The translations under genes were made by a program, and so were the position numbers. DNA of 64,000 nucleotides from Coriobacteriia bacterium (GTDB lineage Bacteria; Actinomycetota; Coriobacteriia; Coriobacteriales; QAMH01): assembly GCA_003149935.1 (NCBI GenBank), contig QAMH01000005.1, positions 62,001-126,000 on the forward strand. Direction: 5' to 3'. The number at the start of each line of letters is the position of its first letter. Position 1 is the first letter of the stretch. Under the pieces are notes generated by a model. The model was given only the letters and a program-made list of their open reading frames with translations. It searched no databases and was not told the origin of the DNA. This document shows, piece by piece, positions 53,747 to 62,549 of this stretch.

Positions 53747-54550
53747 ATGGCTAAGACGGTCACGATAGAGGCAAACGCAAATGACGCGACGCTCGTCGTC
53801 GACTTCGACGTGTTTTCGTACATGCTCGATATCGGCGAGGCGATGCTCACGTCCGGCGCCGACGTTCACACCGTCGAACACACGCTTGCACGTATGGGAA
53901 GGGCCTACGGCGCCTACAAGATGAACGTGCTCGTCATCACGGCCGTCATCATCGTGACCATCACGCTGCCGGGTGATGTTGAGAAGACGATGTCCCGACG
54001 CATCGCCAACGAGGGCTCGACCAACTTCGATCGTCTGGAGGCCCTGAGCAAGTTGTGCGAGGAGTGCTGCCAGACGCCCTTGCCGGCCCAGGAGCTTCGC
54101 AGGAGGCTCGACCGCATCAAGGGCAAGCCCTTCCCGAAGCTGTCACTGTATCTGGGTGGTGCGCTATCGGCCGGTGGGTTTGCCATCTTTTTTGGTGGCA
54201 CCATTCTCGATGGCATTATGTCGGCCCTCATCGCGCTGTTCGTGTGCGCTGCGCTCAAGTATTTCCGTCCTATCACGCCCAATACGATCGTCTTCAATTT
54301 CGCGACCTCGCTTGTCACTGGCCTGATCATCTGCCTTGTCGCCAGGTTCGTCTCGCACATGTCCATCGACATGGCGATTATCGGCGTGATCATGCTCTTG
54401 ATTCCCGGCGTTGCCATCACGAACGCGACGCGTGACATGCTATCGGGCGACACCATATCCGGCGTCATGCGTTTTATCGAGAGCCTGCTTTGGGCCACGT
54501 CCCTCGCGCTCGGCTTCATGGCCGCGCTTTGGATAGCGTCGTTGGTATAG
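53747..54550 (+). CDS. Threonine/serine exporter ThrE family, YjjP-like half
   Basis: A 267-residue protein with a hydrophilic N-terminal part holding the family motif LTSGADVHTVEHTLARMGRAYG and five membrane helices in the C-terminal half. The partner half is the next gene 9 bases later, so the two form a split exporter like YjjP-YjjB, which exports succinate in Escherichia coli, or Thr/Ser in ThrE. ATG 53747 is used (GAGG upstream); the TTG at 53732 has none. Confidence 0.85.
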   Translation: MAKTVTIEANANDATLVVDFDVFSYMLDIGEAMLTSGADVHTVEHTLARMGRAYGAYKMNVLVITAVIIVTITLPGDVEKTMSRRIANEGSTNFDRLEALSKLCEECCQTPLPAQELRRRLDRIKGKPFPKLSLYLGGALSAGGFAIFFGGTILDGIMSALIALFVCAALKYFRPITPNTIVFNFATSLVTGLIICLVARFVSHMSIDMAIIGVIMLLIPGVAITNATRDMLSGDTISGVMRFIESLLWATSLALGFMAALWIASLV

Positions 54551-54559
54551 GAGTGGCGG

Positions 54560-55051
54560 ATGGATTACCCCTTTCCCATAATGCTTCTCGTCACGCTCGT
54601 CGCGTCGCTCGGCTTCGCGCTGTTCTTCAATGTGAACAAGCGCCGTATCATCCCCGCAACTCTTGGCGGCGTGTTCACGTGGGCAATCTACTATGCGCTC
54701 TCCCTGCACATCGAGGGCGTCTTCATTCCCGTCGTGATTGCGAGCATCTTTGCAGCCGTGTTTGCCGAGACGATGTCGCGCATCACCCACACGCCCGTGA
54801 CCGGTTTCTTCATCATCTCGGTCATCCCGCTTATTCCAGGACGCGCCTTGTATTACACGATGTATAACGCGGTGAGCGGGAATCTATCCGCATGCGGGGA
54901 GTTCGGCATCATGACCATGCTGTATGCGGGAGGCATAGCCGTTGGCATCTGCGTCGTCACTGCCGTGGTGCAGACCTGGGACGTGTGGGCTGCCGACAAG
55001 GCCAAGCGCCTCGCGAGGATGGTGAGGAAGCAGGCGCGTCGCAAGGCCTGA
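54560..55051 (+). CDS. Threonine/serine exporter family, YjjB-like half
   Basis: A 163-residue protein with five membrane helices. FTWAIYYALSLHIEGVFIPVVIASIFAAVFAETMSRI and SVIPLIPGRALYY are typical of the small partner of split ThrE-type exporters. GGAGTGG precedes the ATG. It should assemble with the upstream product. Confidence 0.85.
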   Translation: MDYPFPIMLLVTLVASLGFALFFNVNKRRIIPATLGGVFTWAIYYALSLHIEGVFIPVVIASIFAAVFAETMSRITHTPVTGFFIISVIPLIPGRALYYTMYNAVSGNLSACGEFGIMTMLYAGGIAVGICVVTAVVQTWDVWAADKAKRLARMVRKQARRKA

Positions 55052-55111
55052 GAGCCTATAATGGGCGCTGCACGTCATGCGATTGCCCATGTCTTCGTGT
55101 AGGGAGCCGCC

Positions 55112-55999
55112 ATGCGCTATACCAAGCCGCAACACCAGACGCCGTCGGTCATGAACTGCCCCATGCTGCAAATTGTCACGGGCTGCACGCACAACAAATG
55201 CCATTTCTGCGATATCTTCCGTGATGTTGAGTTTCGGGTGTCTCCGCGCGAGGAAATCGTCGAGGACCTCGAAGAGCTCGCGAAGACCATACGCCCCAAC
55301 CAGCATCGCATCAACCTCACGGGCGGCAATCCATATGCGCTCTCGGCGCAGCGCCTCGTGCCCATCCTCGAACTCATCAAGGAGAAGCTTCCGAGCATCA
55401 CGAGCTTCGGTGGTTTTTGCCGCATTGCCGATATCCAGAACAAGAGCGATGAAGACCTCAAGCTGCTCGCTTCGCATGGCGTCGACGACTTGAGCATCGG
55501 TGCCGAGAGCGGCTATGACCCGGCGCTCGCGTTCATGGAGAAGGGGCATACGGCGGCAGATGTTGCCGAGCAGGGCAAACGGCTGCATGATGCCGGCATC
55601 GACTTCACGTACTTCTACCTCACGGGCATGGCCGGCGCTGGCAAGGGGCAGGAAAACGCCGTTGCAAGTGCCAAGGTCTTTAGCGAGGCGGCTCCGGGTC
55701 ACATCCTCGTCGTGACCATTACGCCGACGGCGACCTGGCCACTTGCCGATGACATAGCGGCGGGCAGGTGGGCACCGCCTGACGAAATCGAGATGATCGA
55801 GGAAATACGCACCTTCATCGAGAACCTCGACTGCAAGACGTACGTCAATTGCTCGCACGACACCGATATCGTGCGTTTCGAGGGCCTCGTGCCCAAAGAC
55901 CAGGAGAACATGCTCAAGCTCATCGACGATCGCCTTCCCAAGGTCAATCCGGCTGCGGCGCGCAAGATGCGCGAGTTCATCCACAAGGCGACGTTCTAG
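55112..55999 (+). CDS. Radical SAM protein with C-x4-C-x2-C motif
   Basis: A 295-residue protein. The cluster motif CTHNKCHFC near residues 27-35 is C-x4-C-x2-C, one residue longer than the canonical radical SAM motif but known in several subgroups. The barrel continues with INLTGGNPYALS and FGGFCRIADI. No partner enzyme motif or peptide substrate gene is adjacent; it is followed 13 bases later by a Cys-rich protein of unknown function. Reaction unknown. Confidence 0.82.
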   Translation: MRYTKPQHQTPSVMNCPMLQIVTGCTHNKCHFCDIFRDVEFRVSPREEIVEDLEELAKTIRPNQHRINLTGGNPYALSAQRLVPILELIKEKLPSITSFGGFCRIADIQNKSDEDLKLLASHGVDDLSIGAESGYDPALAFMEKGHTAADVAEQGKRLHDAGIDFTYFYLTGMAGAGKGQENAVASAKVFSEAAPGHILVVTITPTATWPLADDIAAGRWAPPDEIEMIEEIRTFIENLDCKTYVNCSHDTDIVRFEGLVPKDQENMLKLIDDRLPKVNPAAARKMREFIHKATF

Positions 56000-56012
56000 G
56001 AAGGGAAAAGAC

Positions 56013-56567
56013 GTGGAGATATCCCAGGGCTACGTGGAGAGTGCGGCGCTTGCGAGCATACCGCCCGTTGACGGCTGCTCTTTCACGCTGCTGCGACCTG
56101 CAGATACGCCTGATGACGCGCGAGGCGATGCGTATCTCGCGCAAATCGATGCGATGGGCAATCGCGAGGTCATCGCCTTTATCGACATGTCATGCGGCGT
56201 GGCATATCGTTGCGACTGCATGGCAAGTGACGCGTGTCCTAACCCGCGCGATGCGGGCGACGAGCCGCTCGTCAAGCTCGTGGGGGATATCGCGGGTGAT
56301 ACGGGCCAGCTTGTCATCAAGCAGCCCGAGGGTCATTGGCGACGCTACAGTCGTTGGGATCGCTTGCCCAAACCGCCCGCCACGCAGCCCCATGCCGTGG
56401 TGCGTACCCTGCCGCAGTGCGGATGCGGTGGCTATCTGGGCGCACCCATGATGTTTGACTCCTTCGAGGAGATGCTCGCGTATTTCTTCGTCGTTTTCTC
56501 GGATGTGCAGGCCGTCAATGACAAACATGCCGCCATACTCAACGGCGACACCTGCTGTTCCATCTAG
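56013..56567 (+). CDS. Cys-rich protein of unknown function
   Basis: A 184-residue soluble protein from a GTG start 13 bases after the radical SAM gene. Cysteines occur as C-x7-C-x-C-x5-C (SCGVAYRCDCMASDAC), as CGCGG near residue 140 and as CCSI at the very end. The pattern could bind metal or an Fe-S cluster. I do not recognise the family. Its position suggests cotranscription with the radical SAM gene, and it ends 70 bases before nikR. Confidence 0.65.
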   Translation: MEISQGYVESAALASIPPVDGCSFTLLRPADTPDDARGDAYLAQIDAMGNREVIAFIDMSCGVAYRCDCMASDACPNPRDAGDEPLVKLVGDIAGDTGQLVIKQPEGHWRRYSRWDRLPKPPATQPHAVVRTLPQCGCGGYLGAPMMFDSFEEMLAYFFVVFSDVQAVNDKHAAILNGDTCCSI

Positions 56568-56637
56568 ACGAGCACGTCGACGATTGGTGCTACCATCTCG
56601 AAGAAGATAATGGACGCGTGGAGGGGAAAGGACGAAC

Positions 56638-57114
56638 ATGAGCGAACTCGTGCGCTTTTCCGTGGCAATGCCCGAGGACTTGATGGATGAGCTCGACCGG
56701 TACACGGCGCGCCGTGGCATCGCAAAGAATCGCTCCGAGGCCATCCGTGACCTCGTGCGTGGCGCTCTTATCGAGGAGGAGGTCGAGGATCCGGAGTCGA
56801 GCATCTTTGGCACGCTCACCATGGTCTTCAACCATCATTCCAACGATCTGCGCGATAAACTCGATGCCATCCAACACGAGCATGTCGATGAGATCGTCTC
56901 GACCGTCCACGTGCACCTCGATGAGGAGAACTGTCTCGAGGTGGTGCTCATGCGCGGACAGAGCAAGGTAATTCGTTCAATTGCCGATGCGCTGCTCGGC
57001 ACCAAGGGCGTACTGCATGGCAAGCTCGTCGTGACGACAACCGATGCCGCCCAGATGCATAGCCACGGTCATACCCATGGTCATGAGCATGGGGAGCACG
57101 CGCATACGCATTAG
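56638..57114 (+). CDS. nikR: Nickel-responsive regulator NikR with His-rich tail
   Basis: A 158-residue protein. Residues 1-48 are the ribbon-helix-helix (VRFSVAMPEDLMDELDRYTARRG). The ACT-like metal domain has nickel ligands H80, H91, H93 and C99, equal to H76, H87, H89 and C95 of the E. coli protein. A C-terminal tail of about 18 residues (HSHGHTHGHEHGEHAHTH) is an added metal-binding or storage tail that E. coli NikR lacks. It represses nickel uptake when Ni is plentiful. It overlaps the stop of the convergent tatA by 4 bases. Confidence 0.94.
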   Translation: MSELVRFSVAMPEDLMDELDRYTARRGIAKNRSEAIRDLVRGALIEEEVEDPESSIFGTLTMVFNHHSNDLRDKLDAIQHEHVDEIVSTVHVHLDEENCLEVVLMRGQSKVIRSIADALLGTKGVLHGKLVVTTTDAAQMHSHGHTHGHEHGEHAHTH

Positions 57115-57479
57115 GCGCTTGGAGTATCGTCCTTCGAGGTCTTGGTGGGTTCGGGCTTCTCGTCCTTCTCGGCTGTCTGGGTAGATTCAGGCTTCTCGTC
57201 TGCCGTCTTGGCAGGCTCGCTCTCGTCGTCATCCTCAAACATCTTGTCGACGCGGTTCTGGAAGCTTTCGACCTTGTCGAGCACCGTATCCTTGTCGATG
57301 TGGTTGAGATCGACATCGCTGCCTGCTGCCTTGGCGCCATTCTCGATGCCCTTTTTGGCGGCCTTGCCTGTCTCCTTCACCTGCTTGTTGAGTTTCTTGA
57401 AGAGGACAGGGCCAAAGAGGATGCACACGATTGCCAAAATGATGAGCAATTCGGGAAGACCGAGGCCGAATATTCTCAT
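57111..57479 (-). CDS. tatA: Sec-independent translocase protein TatA/TatB-like
   Basis: A 122-residue protein from ATG 57479. The N-terminal helix MRIFGLGLPELLIILAIVCILFGP ends in the FGP hinge, followed by an amphipathic helix (KKLNKQVKETGKAAKKG) and an acidic, Pro/Glu/Thr-rich tail. This is the TatA plan; TatA and TatB cannot be separated with confidence. No tatC adjoins it. It exports folded proteins, of which this window shows none with a clear twin-arginine signal. Confidence 0.88.
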   Translation of the reverse strand: MRIFGLGLPELLIILAIVCILFGPVLFKKLNKQVKETGKAAKKGIENGAKAAGSDVDLNHIDKDTVLDKVESFQNRVDKMFEDDDESEPAKTADEKPESTQTAEKDEKPEPTKTSKDDTPSA

Positions 57480-57644
57480 GACAGGTTCCAAACTCTTGAT
57501 GCTTGCGAAGTGGGACACATGATACCCCAAGCCGCTTGCATCGGACATCGATACCGCAGAATGCCCATTTTCTGCACGTTCGGTGCGATAAGATAGGTTC
57601 AGTATTGTGAACGGATTCACACGGCGACAGGGAAGGACCTCATC

Positions 57645-58100
57645 ATGCCGGGATTGCCATTCGGGGCTGCACAGTCATACGACGTGCCGCATGAGCTGCG
57701 CACGTACGAGCATGTGCAGGGTATCGAGTTCATCGAAGTCGATCCTGATCTGCCCTTCCCGCGCTCGGCGGCATATCGCAAGACGGCCGACGGGGCGCAG
57801 ATGCTCATTCGCCGCGGTGCACCCGAGATTGCCCAGGTCGATCTTGCCGCTGACGAGGCGCGCTCCCTCATAGCGGCGCTTGATGCGGCGGGGCTTTTCA
57901 CATGGCAGCGCGTGTACAAACCCGCGCAGGGGCCCTTTGTGAATGTCGTGACCGAGTGGCGTGTTGAGGTCGACTTCGACGAGCCCATCGCAAAACGCAG
58001 CTCCACGTTTCGTTCCGAAGGTGCCGACGAGTTTCCGGATTCCTTCGATTCCGTCGTCAGCCTGCTCCTTTCCCAAGCTCCGGGAGACGATGATGTCTAG
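57645..58100 (+). CDS. Conserved hypothetical protein
   Basis: A 151-residue soluble acidic protein starting MPGLPFGAAQSYDVPHELR. No motif, signal or membrane helix is recognised. It has normal codon use and a plausible AGGGAAGGA upstream. The ybaK gene starts 8 bases before its stop, so the two are coupled. Function unknown. Confidence 0.7.
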   Translation: MPGLPFGAAQSYDVPHELRTYEHVQGIEFIEVDPDLPFPRSAAYRKTADGAQMLIRRGAPEIAQVDLAADEARSLIAALDAAGLFTWQRVYKPAQGPFVNVVTEWRVEVDFDEPIAKRSSTFRSEGADEFPDSFDSVVSLLLSQAPGDDDV

Positions 58101-58575
58101 GAAGAAGGAGACGAAGACGAACGCCATGCGCATTCTCGATGCCGCGCATGTCGATCATGTCGTTCATGTGGTCGATGCGACGGGGGAGGATACGGGTGTC
58201 GATATCGCGCTGCGCGCGGGGGAGGATCCCGACCATGTCTTCAAGACGCTCGTCACGCAGGGTAAGAGCGGTGAGTATCTCGTCTTCATGATTCCGGTTG
58301 CCGCCGAGCTCGACCTCAAGAAGGCGGCACGGGCCGCAGGGGAGAAGTCGGTGGCTATGGTGCGCTCGCGCGAACTCTTCGATTTGACGGGCTACGTGCA
58401 TGGCGGATGCAGCCCCTTGGGAATGAAGAAGTTCTTCCGCACCTTTATCGACGAGACCTGCGTCCTTTTCGATACGATCATGTTCTCGGGCGGGCGCATT
58501 GGCACACAGATTGAGATGAGCTTCGATGACCTCGCAAAAACCATAGAAATCGAAGCCGTCGATCTGGTCGTCTGA
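58093..58575 (+). CDS. ybaK: Cys-tRNA(Pro)/Cys-tRNA(Cys) deacylase YbaK/EbsC
   Basis: A 160-residue protein. The YbaK fold motifs GEDPDHVFKTLVTQGKSG, FMIPVAAELDLKKAA and the C-terminal GYVHGGCSPLGMKKFFRTFIDE are clear. It removes mischarged Cys from tRNA-Pro. GGGAGACG stands before the second of two adjacent ATGs (58093). It overlaps the upstream hypothetical gene. Confidence 0.92.
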   Translation: MSRKKETKTNAMRILDAAHVDHVVHVVDATGEDTGVDIALRAGEDPDHVFKTLVTQGKSGEYLVFMIPVAAELDLKKAARAAGEKSVAMVRSRELFDLTGYVHGGCSPLGMKKFFRTFIDETCVLFDTIMFSGGRIGTQIEMSFDDLAKTIEIEAVDLVV

Positions 58576-58648
58576 TACCCTTTATTCTCTCGTGAAGTGT
58601 ATACTGGTCGTACCTGGTTCAACAGATTATCCAGAGAGAGGAGCAGTC

Positions 58649-59032
58649 ATGGAAGAGATCAAATTCTATCGCTGCGATATTTGCGGAAACATCATCACCA
58701 AGATTATCGACGGAGGTCCGATTCCCTTCTGCTGTGGTCAGAAGATGACCGAGCTCATCGCCGACAGTTCAGATGGTGCAGCCGAGAAGCACGTTCCCGT
58801 CATCGAGATTGACGGCGAGGTCGTGACGGTCAAGGTGGGCGAGGCGCCTCATCCCATGATCGAGGAGCACTACATCCAGTGGATTTGCCTGCACACCGAG
58901 AAGGGCGTGCAGTTCGTGCACCTTAATCCGGGCGATGCCCCCGAGGCCGTTTTCACGGTTGCGCCCGACGATGCGGTCATCGAGGCGTTTGATTACTGCA
59001 ACATCCACGGTCTGTGGGTTTCCAGGCTGTAG
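58649..59032 (+). CDS. dfx: Desulfoferrodoxin (two-iron superoxide reductase)
   Basis: A 127-residue protein from ATG 58649 after GAGAGAGGAG. Centre I ligands C9, C12, C28, C29 and centre II ligands H48, H68, H74, C117, H120 are all present, so this is the class I (2Fe) form. It reduces superoxide to hydrogen peroxide in the cytosol of anaerobes. The partner rubredoxin is not adjacent. Confidence 0.95.
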   Translation: MEEIKFYRCDICGNIITKIIDGGPIPFCCGQKMTELIADSSDGAAEKHVPVIEIDGEVVTVKVGEAPHPMIEEHYIQWICLHTEKGVQFVHLNPGDAPEAVFTVAPDDAVIEAFDYCNIHGLWVSRL

Positions 59033-59041
59033 CTTCTACTT

Positions 59042-59090
59042 TTGTCATTTCGAGCGGAGTGAGCGAAGCGAACGAAGTCGAGAAATCTCT
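59042..59090. repeat. GTCATTTCGAGCG-type repeat after dfx
   Basis: A single-sided copy: TTGTCATTTCGAGCGGAG then GTGAGCGAAGCGAACG and AAGTCGAGAAATCTC. It lies 10 bases after the superoxide reductase stop. The gap 59033-59281 holds nothing else that I recognise. Confidence 0.8.
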
Positions 59091-59281
59091 CGCAAGACGC
59101 CAAGGGCCCTCGCCAAAGCGGCGGTACGGCAGACAGACGACGGGCGACCGGAGCATCCCGGCGCCCGTCTCTCTTTGCACGACTCTTTCCCGTGCTCTTG
59201 TCATTCTTTTGTGAATTGTCTGCAAGAGCCTCATAAGCTGGTAGAATGGCCGCGTCGGTACGTATGGGCTGAGGTGGGCAC

Positions 59282-59620
59282 GTGGTCGAAGAGCATGTGG
59301 GCAAGAAGCGCCGCAAAGAAGTGCGCCAGGCCATTACCATGAGCGATGAGCTGAGAAAGATTCTTCTCCTTATCGTGTGCGTCACTATTCTCGCTTGCGT
59401 TATCATCGCCGTTCTCTTTCTCATCGCATTCACGGGTGTTGTTGAGCTTCCCTCGTTCGTGAGCAACACCGTGCCACTTATCATCCTCGTCGTTTTCATG
59501 ATCTTTGTCGCTCCCAAGGTGAACAAATACTGGACTTTGCGCGATGCATACAAGGCCCATCTCGAGCGTTACAACATCAGCAAGGCTGACATGAACGCTC
59601 TCAAGGATAACCAGCTCTAG
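59282..59620 (+). CDS. Small membrane protein of unknown function
   Basis: A 112-residue protein from a GTG start. The N-terminus is basic (VEEHVGKKRRKEVRQ), two membrane helices lie at about 26-50 and 58-76, and a charged C-terminal helix follows. ATG 59339 is an alternative start. No family is recognised. Confidence 0.65.
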   Translation: MVEEHVGKKRRKEVRQAITMSDELRKILLLIVCVTILACVIIAVLFLIAFTGVVELPSFVSNTVPLIILVVFMIFVAPKVNKYWTLRDAYKAHLERYNISKADMNALKDNQL

Positions 59621-59749
59621 ACCCCTTGTTCCGCAGCCTGCTCTTTCACCACACGCCTTCATGCCGACAGGGTGTTTGGGTCCCCACAGGTGTCCCAAAA
59701 AAGAGTACAATGCGCCTACACAAGCATGACAAAAGGTGTAGGAACCCAC

Positions 59750-61618
59750 ATGTCAAAATACACGCAGGGACAACACGCGATTCCGCGTTATCCCAAGGGA
59801 AGGCACGCCATTGAGCGTTTCCCATTGGGAGCGCATGGTGTTTCGCATCCCTGTACCTGGTACATCAAGCGCGAAGCCTCCAAGCGTTCCATGCCTGCCG
59901 TTGCGCTCTTGCTCACGACGAGCCTGGGTGCGGGAACCGTAGGCGTTCCCCTGCGTGCGATTGCGGACGAGTCTTCCGAGGCCCCCGTCGTACATACGGT
60001 CGAGCGCAGTGCTGACAACACGCTGCTCGTCTTCGACGAGTGCTCTGGTCTGCTTGTCGATGTGCTGACGGGCAAAGCCTATGACCCGGTTACGATGGAC
60101 CTCGTCGAGCCTGAGGGCGAGTTCAAGGACCTGTATCCGCTGCTGGGGCAGATTGTCGATGATCTCGACATTTCCGAGCTCGATCCGGCCGAGCTTCTTG
60201 CCATCCTGGAGTCGCTTGATGCGACCGAGTCCCCCGATGCGGGTCAGGAGCCTGGCGCGGATACGCCGGCCGATGCTCCTGATGCGGTGCTTCCGCCGAG
60301 CGAGCAGCCGCCTGCCGCTGATGTTGTCACCCCTGGTGACGGTGTCGAATCTCCCGGTCAGGAGCCCACGGATGCCGTGCAGCAGACCGAGCAGCCCGCT
60401 GCGCCTGATCCAGGCCCACAGGATTCGACCCCCATCGACCAATACACCTCACCTGACGCCACGACTTCGGCGCCGGTCATTGCCGATGATGGCTCGACGC
60501 TTGCGACGACTCTGACCGACTTGCAAGTTGCCACGCGTTTGCTCAATGCTGGCTGGACACCCGAGATGGCTGCCGCTGCGATTGGCAACATGTTTGCGGA
60601 GTCCGGCTCGAATGCCGCTTCCTTCTGCGACATGAGTGGCATGTTCCACTACGGCTATGAGGTCGCAGGCGGTTTGTTCCAGTGGACCGATGCCGGCTCA
60701 TCCACGGCCGAGCTTTCCTGCGCGGGTTTCACGGGGCTCAGGCAGTTTGCCGAGCAGCGCGGCCTCGAGTGGACCGATGTCAACGTGCAGACCGACTACT
60801 TCCTGCAAACCTGGCGTGACAGCTGGGGCGAGCGTCAGACCTACTATGACGCTGCGTATCCCGAGTACGCCGCCATCGATGTCTCCCTTGGGCTCTTCGA
60901 CGAGACCATCGGAGGCGATTTCGACGGTGACGGCATCGTGGATGCGTGGGATGACGATATCGACGGTGACGGCATCCTCAATGCGGATGATCCTGTCACC
61001 ATGCGTGTCGTGGACGGATCGGTCGTGCGCGGCAAGGTCGCCGACGCGTCGCGCATCCTTCCGATGCAGACGCCTGTCGAGCGCACGGAGGATGAGGCTC
61101 GTCATCATGTCGAGGAGCTCACCTTTGCGTTTATGGCGGGCTATGAGGGGCCAGCTGCAAGTGTCGCCCATCTTGACCGCCGTGTAACGCATGCCCTGCG
61201 CATGTATCCTGCCATTCTCGCGCTCGACAAGTCACGCGAGATGGGCGTCATGGATACGAAGGCGGGCATGGTCGTTGCCAGTGCCGAAGCCATGCTGGGC
61301 GGCACCTACGTGTGGGCTGCCGAGTCTCCTGCGACGAAGACCTTTGATTGCTCCGGCTTGACCAAGTGGTGCTATTCGCTTGCGGGCATCGATCTCGCGC
61401 ACTATTCCGAGTCCCAGTACGTGCAGGCGAGCAGTGTCCGCAGCGTTGCCGAGGCAACTCCCGGTGACATTCTGTGGAAGCCCGGCCATGTGGGCATCTA
61501 CATCGGCAACGGGCGTTGCGTCGAGGCGAAGGGCGTGAGGTACGGTATCGTCTACGGTGATGCCGCGTCGTTTGCCGCCGCGCTGCACTTTGACGCCCTC
61601 GACGAGGTCGCGCAATAA
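59750..61618 (+). CDS. Secreted phage-tail-lysozyme-like / NlpC-P60 cell-wall hydrolase
   Basis: A 622-residue modular protein. N-terminus: three short GQHAI/GRHAI/GAHGV repeats, then a late signal-like helix (about 48-65, PAVALLLTTSLGAGTVGVPL). A Pro/Glu-rich linker lies at about 160-250. Residues about 265-380 resemble a tail-tip lysozyme domain (WTPEMAAAAIGNMFAESGSN, GGLFQWTD). Then DFDGDGIVDAWDDDIDGDGILNADD, a calcium-binding thrombospondin-3-like repeat. The C-terminal NlpC/P60 domain has the catalytic Cys in TFDCSGLTKW and His in PGHVGIYIG. It should cleave both glycan and peptide parts of peptidoglycan. ATG 59750 chosen; upstream extension not convincing. Confidence 0.85.
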   Translation: MSKYTQGQHAIPRYPKGRHAIERFPLGAHGVSHPCTWYIKREASKRSMPAVALLLTTSLGAGTVGVPLRAIADESSEAPVVHTVERSADNTLLVFDECSGLLVDVLTGKAYDPVTMDLVEPEGEFKDLYPLLGQIVDDLDISELDPAELLAILESLDATESPDAGQEPGADTPADAPDAVLPPSEQPPAADVVTPGDGVESPGQEPTDAVQQTEQPAAPDPGPQDSTPIDQYTSPDATTSAPVIADDGSTLATTLTDLQVATRLLNAGWTPEMAAAAIGNMFAESGSNAASFCDMSGMFHYGYEVAGGLFQWTDAGSSTAELSCAGFTGLRQFAEQRGLEWTDVNVQTDYFLQTWRDSWGERQTYYDAAYPEYAAIDVSLGLFDETIGGDFDGDGIVDAWDDDIDGDGILNADDPVTMRVVDGSVVRGKVADASRILPMQTPVERTEDEARHHVEELTFAFMAGYEGPAASVAHLDRRVTHALRMYPAILALDKSREMGVMDTKAGMVVASAEAMLGGTYVWAAESPATKTFDCSGLTKWCYSLAGIDLAHYSESQYVQASSVRSVAEATPGDILWKPGHVGIYIGNGRCVEAKGVRYGIVYGDAASFAAALHFDALDEVAQ

Positions 61619-61721
61619 TCCCAAACCAACAAGGGTATTCCGTTCGTTTGCCGTATAATGGCAGGCGTTTTGTCATACGCGATGCAAATAGATGGGCACT
61701 CGTCTTGCCCTTGGAGCCAAT

Positions 61722-62549
61722 ATGGAGTTTCTAGCAAGTTTTTTTGCGCCGCTCGCAACTGTCGATGGATGGGGCGAGGTCGTTGTTCTCATGTTCCTGG
61801 AGCTGGCCCTCGGCGTCGACAATCTCGTCTTCATTGCAATCACCTCTGATCGCCTCCCGGAAAACAAGCAGCACATAGGGCGCAGGCTCGGCTTGGCTGC
61901 GGCCATGGTCATGCGCTGCATTTTGCTGTGCGCCGTGGTCTGGATCATGTCCATTAACGTCGTCGTGTTCACGCTGCCCTTTGGCATCGAAGGTGACCAC
62001 ACCGACTTCACCGTGCACAGCCTCGTGTTTCTTCTTGGCGGTGCGTATCTCATCTTCAAGGGCATCAGCGAGCTGCATGAATCCTTTCATGCCGCCAAGC
62101 ATGCTCCGACGTCCGAGCACACGGCGCCGCAGCCGCGCAAGACAATCGGGCTTGGCCAGGCCGTGTTCACCATCATGATCATGGATATCGTCTTCTCGCT
62201 TGACTCGGTCATTACCGCCGCGGGCTTATCCGGCCAGATCATCGTCATGATCATCGCGGTCATCGGCGCCGTGCTCATCATGATCATCTTTGCCGACCCC
62301 ATCAGCGACTTCATCAATCGCAACTTCGAGATAAAGATTGTCGCGCTCGCCTTCATCGTACTCGTGGGCTGCGAGCTCGTGCTCGAGTCCTTCCATATCG
62401 AGTACATCGTCGGGGCTCCTTTGAGCACCTTGCTCTACGCGATGATGATCTTCGGTTTCATCGTCTCGCTTCTCACGATGAAGCAGCGTCATGTGCGCGA
62501 GCGCGCCATATCTGATAATGCAGGGCACGAGGGGGATTTGGTTGAGTAA
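61722..62549 (+). CDS. TerC-family integral membrane protein
   Basis: A 275-residue protein with about seven helices. The acidic membrane motifs LELALGVDNLVFIAI and MDIVFSLDSVITAAG are TerC signatures linked to Mn2+/metal handling during exoenzyme metalation. ATG 61722 follows GGAG; the upstream codons are spurious. The stop overlaps the rnd start by 8 bases. Confidence 0.9.
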   Translation: MEFLASFFAPLATVDGWGEVVVLMFLELALGVDNLVFIAITSDRLPENKQHIGRRLGLAAAMVMRCILLCAVVWIMSINVVVFTLPFGIEGDHTDFTVHSLVFLLGGAYLIFKGISELHESFHAAKHAPTSEHTAPQPRKTIGLGQAVFTIMIMDIVFSLDSVITAAGLSGQIIVMIIAVIGAVLIMIIFADPISDFINRNFEIKIVALAFIVLVGCELVLESFHIEYIVGAPLSTLLYAMMIFGFIVSLLTMKQRHVRERAISDNAGHEGDLVE

